A stretch of 64,000 nt of DNA, taken from contig CM076949.1 of the NCBI GenBank assembly GCA_039566865.1, forward strand, positions 744,001-808,000. Reading direction: 5' to 3'. Shown piece by piece: positions 13,501 to 25,600 of the stretch. The stretch's first letter is position 1. Every line of letters begins with the position of its first letter. The stretch comes from Aurelia coerulea. Its lineage: Eukaryota > Cnidaria > Scyphozoa > Semaeostomeae > Ulmaridae. The position numbers and the translations under genes are program-made. The notes under the pieces are model-generated. The model was not told the DNA's origin, made no database searches, and saw only the letters and a list, made by a program, of their open reading frames with translations.

Positions 13501-16500
13501 GTAGAATAGAGATCGAAAATACAATGTTTGAGAAATGAAAAACCTTACGTGAGAGCAGGAAAGTAACTCCTTCATGATATAATTATCAAATATTTCTCGA
13601 GCTTGTTGTAGCCTTTCTTCAACTCCTTGTTTCTTTTCGTATTCTTTGATCTATGAAAAGAGAAATCGAATTATATATACGATATACGCAGAATTATGAA
13701 ACTAAAATTTTAAGAAAGATAATTTGAGTCTTGCAGAATAACTATAGCCAAAAACATACTACAAATCTCATCACACGACCTAAACTGAAATAATTAACTC
13801 TTTCTGGACAGAAGCAAAAGCCCATTGTCCCTACTAACTGAGACGACAATCTATTAAGGGCATAAGTTTATTTATACGCGACTCAATTCGGAAGGAAAGA
13901 AAGAAACAACGGTCATGGAAAGTGTGTTGAAAGCTGCTATTTGATATTTTCATGTTCTTATCTTTGTCTATACGGCCATTTAAATATCGTTTGCAGAACG
14001 TTAGAGCCACGAAACGTCGGTACGATAAACCTTTTAGCGATTCTACAAAAGAGCCTGGATCGAGCGATATTTTTATATGTTTATACAAAAGGTTCGATCG
14101 AGTGGCGTTAAAGCTTCCATCACTGTTGTGCACATTCGAAAATTCTTCAAGACGTATAAAATATCGTTCGATTCAGATTCTTTTTCAGAATAGCTAAAAG
14201 GTATATTGTTTAAGGGCGTGTAATACTGTATGAATAGCGCTTCAAGGAACATGCTGTTAGCAGTTAGCACTCAAAAAATTAGCATTCATGAGTTTCACAT
14301 CATGACGTAACTTCTAGCCACAACACAGGGGCGGAGTGAGATCTTAGAGCATTATAAATTAGTTTCAAGATCGTTTGCAGAGTGTTTGAGCCTCGCAACG
14401 TCGGTACAATCGTTCAAACGTGAAATACTATACTTATAGCGTTTGAAGGAACATGCTGTTAGGAGTTAACAGTCAAACGTTATCTCGTTTATGAATATGA
14501 AATATTAAAGAAGGTGGATGAAATTAATCAAGATTTTGAAAATAACCACCAGTTAGTTTTATGAAATAACGAACAAATAATATTTCTTGAGAGGTGACCC
14601 CCGTCTGAGGTCCGTCCACAAACATATAGATTATTAAAGAGAAGGATTGACAGGATATTGCTGTTTCACTGATCGGTGTTAGCTTGCTGCACAGCGCAGT
14701 GAACGTAATTTGAGATCAAATCAATCAACCTCAACTAAAGTCAGTGGTTATGTTATCCAAAGCTTCGCACAGATGAGAGTCAAATCACCACATCGGCCAT
14801 TCATTCAAATTCGACGGAAAATGTGTCGAAAGTATTCTTTTTTCGAAATTTTGTCAGTGTTTTCCGACACAAATTGCTTGGAATGAAAAAGATTTGAATT
14901 GCTTCTGAAGCGATGACTCTCGCAAAAATGCACCTAATATAGAAAATGCGTTTTCCCAACTCTAACGCGTTCGTACTTTATTGTGAACCAAGCCTAAGGA
15001 GATATGTATCCTTGATATGTATTAAAATTGACATGAAACACGCTTCACAATCTTCAAAACATTTGTTACAAACGCTCACGACTTACTGAGCTCAAGGCCT
15101 AACACTTTGAATTCATTATGTATGAAATGATTTTATCAGCTGAGTTTTAATAGGCATGTTTGTTTATGGAGCTATCTTACATCTCCATCTCACTACCTAA
15201 GATACAAATTTAAAGCACGCTTCACAATCTCGAAAACCATTTATTACATGTTCGCAACTTACCAAGCTCCAGAAATAATAAAGCTTGTTACCCCGACAAC
15301 TATAAGGAGGTAATTCTTCAAACAGATCTAATAAATATAAATTATTAATTAGAGTTAAAATTCGAATAGGAAAGTTATAATACCCGTAGTATTTCACTAA
15401 AATACAGGATTATAAATTGTTGAAAATTTAAATATGCCACTTTGCTTCCAGTAGCCGACAAACCATAATTATAGATATTTCTCAAGATTAATGCTTTACA
15501 GATGATACTAGCAAACTATTTAAATATGTAACAACCAATAAATGCTTCCTAAAACAAAAGCTGTTACTCAATTCACGAAACAGTCTATCTTACATGAAAT
15601 CCAAACTTTTTAAAAGTACTGAATTCCCCAGAAATTAAATGTACTTGGCCTATTATCCACTAGACTGATTACGATGAGTCCCATTACACCAGACCGAGAC
15701 CGCTCTTATTTCAATAGCGATAACTACGACCATACCATCAGTCTAATTATCCACCCCATAATGAACCTTTTAGCTATTCTGCAAAAAAGAGTCTGGCTCG
15801 AGCTATGCAATATTTTGAGACAATTTCAAACGAAAGGTTCGAATGAGTGGCGTTAGAGCTTCTTTCACTTTTGTGCACATTCGAAAATCCCATGAAATAT
15901 ATAAAAAGATCGTTCGATTCAGCTTCTCTTTTAGAATAGTTAAAAGGTTTATTGCGGGCTAACAAAGGCTAAAACACTGTAAACTTTTTCTCCCAAACTA
16001 TAAAATGTTTGATGTCATTGCCTGACATCAAATGTGAGACAGACAGGGGACAGGCATTTACTTTTTCTTTTAGTTTGTTGTTCTTTCTTTCAGTATATTG
16101 TAATTTTTGAATTGTAAGTGCCTTTCATGGTGGGAACTCAGATGACTTAGTGTCTATTCCCGTCATGATAGGCACAGTAGATGTACTTGTTGAGTTTTGT
16201 ATATTTTAATTGATTATATAAAACAAAAACAAAAACACTGTAAACAACTACAACTTTTCTCAGTGGGTCTTGTATTAAACAAAGTGCTTGTTGACAGCAT
16301 GGGCACGAAAATTTTCGCACAGCAAAGACATAGCTTCTTGCAGGGCCAAATGAAAATGCATTAACGTTCACTACTATGATATGCTACTTCATGAAACTAC
16401 CTCCACCAAAATGACTTCTTGATTCGTGAGAAAACAAATGGCCTAAAATTCTGCGAAGATATCCAAACTCAAGTTTATCCTTCCTGGTTTTAACAGTTCC

Positions 16501-19500
16501 TTTAGTTTTCAGCAAACCTAGAATTGAGCCTATAAAATAGATTGAAATAGTTTCTAGAAATACAGGGTGTTTGGAAAAAAGCAACCAAACTTTATTCCAG
16601 ATTCTTCAGAAAATGATAAATGTTAATCAATTTGACGCACACTACCTAAAAGCAGAATCTATCTTCTCTCCAATGATACCCAGGTTGGTTGTAATAATTG
16701 ATTATCTATTACTTGATTGACGTATTCGTTAAGTATGGCCTATTTCAGATGCTGGAAAATGATAGGACATTTGCATAGACGAAACCCTATCTGTGTAATC
16801 TATCTTAATTTTACCATTCTTAAAGGGGCTCCGTCGTCAAAATGTAAACAAAACGATGATTTTTGCAGGTTTTTCAAAGGTTATATCACACAGGATTTTC
16901 ATATTTTTTCAAAATGAAAGTTGCTGTTTGGGCATTAATCCTTGTACTTCACTTAGGAACAAACCAAACATTCATATCTTCTACGATTGCTCGGATGTAA
17001 GTGGATTTTCAACGGTCACTTTTTGGTGGCTTGGGTGAAGCCACCAAACAAACTGCAGAGAACAGTTCACGGATTTGTATATTGTTTGACGACGGAGCCC
17101 CTTTAATAAATGCATCTCGTGGGGATAAATTTGTCCTTTTCCTACATTAAGGCATCACCTCAAAATGCTTCTAAGCCTGAAGTGTTTGGCAAGATCCGTT
17201 TTGTAAGTTTTTATGGTAAAACAGGCGTTGATTTTACTTTGACAGCATGCTGCATTTGAACACATTTGAAATCGGCCATACTTACAATAAAATAAATTAA
17301 ATGATGAATAATTAAATTAATGTATGCAAACTGCATACAATTAGAAAGCAGATAGATTGTACTTTCAGACGGCATACATCGGCATACTCATTGAACACGT
17401 TGCTATCATATCTTTTAATAAATTCAGCGTCTGACTCGATTAAAGCGAATGAACCTTTGATTTACGTTACGCTTGCTTCTGCTTGTACCTAGACAATACG
17501 TTACAACAAATATTAGCAAGGCGATCGCAAAGAATTCATTGGTTCCAATTTTAGCAATGTTTACTATTCAACTGCTGTGTTTAACATGTTTTCTTTATAA
17601 ATTGAGGGCGATTCTCTTTCAGGGATAACCAACAATCTTCAACCTTAATAACACATTTTTCATTTATGTAGAATCTGCAAAGAGTTCTTAAACTAGGGGT
17701 CCCGTGCCTGGATGCGGCATGCATAGTGGGCTGAGATTAACTTTAAATAGCTAGAAACCCTTCCACCCACTTAAAATAAATTAATGAAAAAATTTTCCTT
17801 CAAAAGGTCGACCGAACTGAAACAATTTCATATCAAGAATACATTGATAAAACTTGTTAGTTAAATTGGTACAAACAAGAAGATAGGATCAGATAAAATC
17901 ATTTTGAATTACGTACAAAGCTTTATCGAAATTTTATCAAAGTTTATCGTAGTCACAATCGATACGGTCGATACGAATGTTTGTACGAAACGCGTGCGCT
18001 GAGAATACGTACTTTCTGGAGATTTTAATCTGTGAATATTACTGACATGCTTCTCAAATATGGTTTCCACAAGGCGTATATATTCGCGTGAAGCGAATTA
18101 ATTCGAAAAAGAATCCGAATCGAACTTATCAGTTTTGAAGAATTTTCGAATGTGCATACTAATCGAGCCTCTCGTATGAAAATGTAAAAATATGTTGCTC
18201 AATTCAAGCCCTTTCGTCGTTAAAAGTAGTTCACGAGATTCGCCTCGTGGAGATACATGAACTATATAGTCCTCAAAATTGAGAATTAAATTGATGTAGT
18301 AGCTTGCGTGCAGACTTTACTTTCCACTGCGAAGGACAGCCACTGCGAAGGAGATCTACTTCAATAGCCTGCGTGCAGACTTTACCTTCCACTGCGAAGG
18401 ACAGCCACTGCGAAGGAGATCTACTTCAATAGCCTGCGTGCAGACTTTACCTTCCACTGCGAAGGACAGCCACTGCGAAGGAGATCTACTTCAATAGCCT
18501 GCGTGCAGACTTTACCTTCCACTGCGAAGGACAGCCACTGCGAAGGAGATCTACTTCAATAGCCTGCGTGCAGACTTTACCTTCCACTGCGCTATTGAAG
18601 TAGATGACTAACATCATAAATTTTAATCAAGGACTCAGTTTCCTAATACGACAATAGCTAGCCATGGTAAACTAAAACAAGAAGCCTGTCGCGCTCAACG
18701 AAAACAGTCGACAACAACGAATGTAATAATAATATGAAGCATTTTCATGCAAACAACACAGCTAACAAGACAAGGAAGTCTTGAAAGTTGATTTAGCGAA
18801 ACCCTGATTTAAATAAAACAATAAACTAAAAGCAGTACAACAAAAGTTAGATGCAGTTATTGATGGATTATTCGTCAAGAAAGGGGCTTGAATGACGCAG
18901 TACTTCGTTATGAGCTCCATTTGTGTACCACAAAAACTTTAAACAATTTGAAAAAGAACTCCATTGCCTGAATGGTGGTTTGAACTAATGTCAAATGTTG
19001 AGAATATCTTTATAACTTACAAGCATAGGGCTCAAATCTTTCAAATCTTGAAAATGGTGGGTGTAAATTCTATTAAGTTTTTCTTTGAATTGAATTGATT
19101 GAAAGGAACTTATGGTACCTTGCTGTAAATCTGCAGTGGAAATTTTTTGATATCTCGATTTTTTTCAAAATGGTGGCATTTTAATCATTTTTGGGAGAAT
19201 TCGTAGAAAATTTTGCAAATAGTAAAATCATCGTAAATCCTAAACAAATTGAGGAACCACAGTTTATGAAGATCTACAATATGGTGGCAAGCAGAAATCT
19301 GTCGCTCTTCTGGTTTCGGATTTAGAAATTTGATGACGTCATACCCTCAAATATAATAATTGCTGCCATTTTGAAACTGATCAAGATATCAAAAAATGCT
19401 CAGAGCAGATTTACAGAGAATTACCCCAACTTCCTTCCAAGCCATTCATTTGGGCCTAAATAGGGTCAGGTTTCTCAAAGTAATGTTATGAGTATCTGTT

Positions 19501-22500
19501 GACCGAAGCGCCATCATCAAGTAGAAGAGCACAGGGAAACAAAGGACTCCATGGTATAAGTCTAGTTACAGCGTCCACAAGTCTATCAATAGCGAAAACT
19601 ATGAGCTTGCAATCATTCTAGAAAATATCGTTCGAATATGATCCTTGTTTAGAATAGCTAAACGGTCTATTTTCGAAAAGAACGAATCTTACTTGTCCTA
19701 CTGAGAAGACGAAGATTTGCAAGAACCATGCTCTTTCAACATGCATGAGTCTCCCAATGAGCTTTCATTTTGATAGAAACTGCTTTCGTGAACAAACGAA
19801 GATTTTGTCAACAGATGTAAACATTTTAAAAGATTGAATGTTTTTTAATATCCAATGTAAGTTTGAGAAACACATAATTTATTACATTTCATAGATTTCG
19901 TAATTTTCTTATTGCAATCAAAATGTACCAGAGAACATGTATTCGTAAACAAACGAAAATTTTCGCAACAGATGTACAAATTTTATCGCATTAATTCAAG
20001 CAAAGTTATCCTTAACGCCAATGTTCCTTAACGCCCTGAAAAGTTATACAGATAGTTGTATAAATTAAAAACAAATAATTTATCATAATTCGAAGATTTC
20101 ATAGTTTTTTTCAGCATCAATCAAAACAAATCTAAGAAAAACAACTTACTTTATTTGCACCAATTTACAGTAGGAAACAAAACTCATCTGGTCCCAACTG
20201 CATATATGGTGCTTACAATTCAACAAGTGTATAACAATAAAATAAAGTTTGTCTAACATTAGATGTCAGATGAATTCATCACGAAAAAAAGAAAATTGGA
20301 CAGTTAAGGATGTCCAATTTAGTTGTCTCAGTTGTCTTTAGTAATCATAGTTTTCTCATTTCAGCTTACTAAAATGGACCAGAGAAAATGCTTTCGTAAA
20401 CACAAGAAAATTTTGTCAGCAGTTGCACAAATTCTAACGCAACCATTTAAGCAAATTTGTATTTCTCAACGCCCTGTATAAAGGTCTATTGTATGTTTAA
20501 GAAACAAATAATGTAGTGTTGTTTATAAGAGGAGGGCTTTGTTTCTTATTGTAACCAAAATGGATTCGAGTCCTCCGATGTGTTTCCAGCTGTAATTAAT
20601 ATCCAAACAAACCCACATCACATGTAAACGAAAGTGACCACAAAACACACCCACTACGTGAAACAAGGAACACAATAGAATCGAACCACATTTGACACGA
20701 TCAGAATTTCTAACTACAGAGCCACTCTAAAGTAAGTGAGATCGTGAGATACATGATTACCACTGTGAAAAGCTTTGGACAGAAGGTTGAGTGAAAGGAG
20801 AAGAGTCTGTACTCGGGATTTGGGTGCAACTATGCAGGCCTATGCAAACTAAACAGGCAAAAGAGTTTAATTTCCCTTTTTCTTTAATAAAAGGCATTCA
20901 CTGTTCTCGTGAAGAAAAACTTCAAATTAACTTTCCAACTATCATCTACTGAAAGATATTGTAGAATCACTACAGAGGCCCTATCAAAGAACAAGTCAGA
21001 GAAGCACAGATTGACAGAGCAATTAGTTGTAGGTTTTTATCAGAAAACACCTGGAGATGAAAACGTATAATATTACCACATCAATTCACTGTGATATTCA
21101 TATTGAATAATTCAAGGGGCTATCATACAAAGAAGTTATAGATCTCAAGGCTCTACTGTAACCGCATTACATATTGTGCCTCCTAAGTAGTGCTGTCATG
21201 TGTGATCAGTTTGATTTATGGTATCCCCTATTAATTGGAATATACCAATTCCTGCATTGTTAGTCTGCATTGGTGGTTAAAGACTTCAGTAGTCAATTAT
21301 GCATAAAATAGTCAGGTCATATGGTTTAGCAGCAAAATGGCCATACTTTTCAATTGTTCAGTAGTTCTCCAACAGTAGCATATATCACCTGACCTTCACA
21401 GTAATTCCTCCAAAATCTGCCAATTACCTCCAATTAACAGTAATTTAGCAGTACAATAAACAGAACTTACAAGATTCAGGTAGCAGTGCAAAGAATCATG
21501 TCTAAAGTAAGACCATATCATGTCTCGTTTAATTCCTGCCCTGACCATCCCCCCGGGACAGCCCCGGGCATTTGCTCACAAAATATTCCCGGCCCCCGGG
21601 CACTTGAACGTCAATTTTTCCCCGGCCCCCGGGCGTTTGAGTGGCATTTGACAAAAACAGGAGCTTTTCCTTATACAGTAACTGGGAATATGGCATTTTC
21701 TCAGTGCCCGGCCCCCGGGCATTCGCCACATAAAATTTGCCCAGCCCCCGGGCATTTGCGAAGGTAATTTTTGTTGACCCCCGGGCTGCCCGGGGGGGAT
21801 GGTCAGGGTAGGAATTGAACGAGACATTACTGCTAAGCTTAGCAGTAAATTTCATACAGATTTATGCTAAAATCTACAATGCTACACTTAATAGTGCATA
21901 CCACAGAAAACTTGGAAGGTGAACAATCTCTAAAAGTTTAATGATGAAAGTTTTACCTGCGGGATGATCCTCAGCCTGATTTAAACAAATTTTAAGGTGT
22001 TAACATAATGGTATTTGGACAACTACCACATATCGTTTAGAATGTGAATTCTTTTCTTAATATGTGACAATATCAATCCAAATCTTTTGCTTGCATGTGC
22101 TAAATTGTGAATTGCTAAATAATGGTATTTGGACAACTACCACCTATTGTTTAGAATGTGAATTCTATTCTTAATATGTGACAATATCAATCCAAATATT
22201 TTGCTTGCATGTGCTAAATTGTGAAAAATTTACAAGAGGACAAATATTGAAAAGGAAATTTGAAAGTTACTTACAGCTTCGTAAAAAAGGATTTGTGGAA
22301 TATGTTCATCACAGACATTTTCACAGAAATCTTTGAACAGCAAGTAACCTGCCAAATACAATAATTAATTCGAAAAATATATTTTTCATTTCATGTTTCA
22401 TCAAATAAGGGTTTGCAGTGACAACTCTGCAATTCAAACAGAGCATTTTGAAACTGGGTAATCCTTTCAACAATGAGGGATTAAATATGAGGCATGTATG

Positions 22501-22631
22501 TATTGTACCGAGCATGGACCGAACGTGATACGACTTCCCTGAACACCCTTGTTAAAGATCGAGAACTATGGAAGCACATATCACATGTTAGTGTGCATTC
22601 TGCCGCAGGCAGAGGTGGCGATCAATGATGT

Positions 22632-22662
<31 letters not shown>

Positions 22663-25600
22663 ATATTCAATATAAAGATTTACAAGAATGAGGTACTTAA
22701 GACTATACTTACAAACTACTTAACTACATAACAAGGATGATAACCCGGGAAGCAAGAACCCATGACTATCCCAGGGTCATTACACAGAGAACATTTAACT
22801 AAAGTTACACCTAAAATCTACATTTACAAAAACAGCTACATATAAACGATGGTTACTGATAAATACAAACAAACGGAAATAGGAACAAAAAGAAAAGGAC
22901 TTTGTGGTTGTGTGGCGTGAAACAAAGTTTTGACTTATCTTAAACAAACCGACCTGTTTTGTGGATGAAATCTAAAGTCAGTTCGAGTATACTTTTATTA
23001 ACGTCATTAGAGAGGTCTTTATCACCATATAACAAAAGTTGTACAAGGACGTCGTTAGAAAGGCTATTGATTTCTACAAATGGTCGTAACACTACCGAAA
23101 CTCCAGCGAGAAGATCTCGTCGTTGAATAACAAATGAAGGGCAAAACAACAGAAAGTGCTCCGTGTCCTCTATACCGTCATTCGTTGGGCACATTGGGTT
23201 TACGGTGTCCCTGAAATTGTGCTTGAATTTATGGAAATTTAGTTTGCTGAGACCGACTCTTATTTGGGAAAGAAACGATAGGCCTATTGGATTATGAATA
23301 CCAAAGACAGATTTTTCAGAGGGGCGAATCATCGATAGAAGCTTTGTCTTAAAAACAGCAACAGACGGTGCAAGCCTGATTTCAGGATCAAGTTTATTCC
23401 ACTCTGAGATGCAGTTTGGATAGAAGCTAGATTTAAATTTGTCCGTTCTTGCCCTTATTCGCCCAATAGCATCCTGATTGCGAAGGTAGTAGTCCGACTG
23501 ATGAAGTGGTGGGATTGGCTCCTTTGTATACAAGGGGGTAAGATTATTCAAAAACTTATAGAACAAAGTCAGGCGTCTACTCCACCTTCGGGAACTTAGC
23601 GATTCCCAGCCAAGCTCTGCGTACAGCTTTTCACGAGATGATCCCCTCCATGTTCCTGTTACAGCAAGAGCAGCAGAATACTGAACAGACTCTAGTTTTT
23701 CCATGTATGTATTGTACAAATCTTCAAGGGAAGTTATCTAACAGAGGTTGGAGGCTGTTTTTCAAAGAAGAACGTCTTTCTTAGATGGTTGATGTTGCAA
23801 GATACTATTTCTTTCAAACAGATGCAATACTTGAAAATACTTTATAGATGCATATATAGAGCCTTTTTAACGAAGTTAGATGAAGTTGAAAAGATTTGTT
23901 TAATATAAAAAGAAATTTCACTTTAAGTATCAAGAACTCAAAATGTTATTGAAAGCAGTCTCTTGATAAAATTTGAGGTACTATATTTTGCAGATGTCAA
24001 TGCATTTTGATTTCAAGCAAGTAAACCATGAGACTGATCTTCTTTTGATGAAAGAAATTAAAATTTATGATTGAAAACATCTTTTAATTGCCATCTGGTT
24101 TGGCAATCAAACTTTTTACTGTTTGTATTGAAATGTAAACAAAGACAGCTTAAGCTTAATTTTGAAGAGCTTGGGCAAGGTTCTGTCCTTACAACGCTAT
24201 TGAACAGTGTAAAGAAATTGAAGAGTAAATAAGATTCAGGGCTCAATATACCACCAGCAAATAGGAATAAGAGATACAAATGGTGAATATTTCTATGCAG
24301 GATGTTTTAAATCATACATTGCTAGGGGGTAACCAAACATAGCTAGATTATAATGTTTCTGAAACAATGACTCTTTGTCACCAAGAGTGAAGCATTCTTT
24401 CAAACACTTGTCTTGTTTAGAAATACATCACTGGGAGGCAACCAAAATATTGTTAGATTACGATTTTCTGAAACAACTGCTCTTTGTTGCTGAGTGTCAA
24501 GCTTTCTCTCAAACACTTGTCTTGTCTACAAATACAGAAATAGTTACTGGCTAGCTTATTAATCTTCTTGGTCAACCAGGTGTTATAGCATATAGGAATA
24601 AAGGGCACATATGCAGATCTTAATGATAAACACATTTCTGGAACCCTGATCTTTTGCTTTGTTTTCCTGATAACTCTGATAGCAATGTACTAAACTACAG
24701 ACTTATAGCATTGCAACAAAAACACCTTAACTTAATTTTGACAAATTGCCCAGGAAATTCCAGGCCTAAATATGGCAGCACAGTGTTCCAACTAGTTCTT
24801 TACCAGCTGGCATTCAATCATGAGAAGAACATTTGAACGCAAAACAGAATATTATACATACCAATTTTCTGATCGAAGATTCCTGAGAAAGTTACTTCTG
24901 AGCGATCACTTAGATACTTGTGCATGACACTGTACACCCTACAACAGAAGAAAATAAACAAATGAAATCATCTCTATAAGATCTAAAATAAATCACTTCA
25001 TTTTAGATTTAGCATTGATGAAAATCTACCTCCCCCCCCCCCCTTCAAAAAGAATGCAGTATATTGTCTGTTTGAAAAAAAACAAGAACATTTGAACAAA
25101 ACAGGAAGATTTGAAGGCCTTTACAAAGAAAAAGTGGACAGTAGAATGTCATTGAAAAAACCAGACTAGTTTGGGGTGTGAGTATTTGCTTTTGAAACAA
25201 AAGGCATATGATGAAGTCTCAAACAATGCAATCATCACAAATTCATGAGCACAGCTCTAGGATGAATGTTGAGAGTTGCCACTATTCCATAGACCCATAC
25301 TGTACAAAACACACCACTGAGCAAGTGTTTATCATTATTCTGAGAGTGGACTAAAAACCTGCAAACAAAGTCCTCTTCCTTCTTCTGAACAAAGTTGTAC
25401 GAAACACAAATGGTTTTGTAACTTGGTAAATCTAAACTTGACAAACTGCTGAATCAAAAGTGATGTTTGTTGAATAATTCATTTGATCTTATTATGAATC
25501 TTACAAATGAGACAAGGAGATTAGAACAAACACCAACCTACGCAATATATTTTCAAGACTGTCAATGATTTACATTTTCCAGCTTTATATGGCAATCTAC

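Larger units (their letters stand above)
13651..22274 (-). other. GRK intron 3 (8.6 kb), repeats only
   Basis: Apart from the listed family A MITEs, the TTAA element, the 65-bp tandem array and a family C element, I see no coding exon on either strand. The stretch 19700-20520 repeats AACAAACGAAAATTTT-like sequences in diverged copies (near 19790, 19950 and 20395), a local old duplication. Confidence 0.6.

Noticed and set aside
21529..21855. 108-codon proline/glycine-rich frame
   Set aside because: It is a by-product of the CCCGGGC palindrome and appears in several frames.
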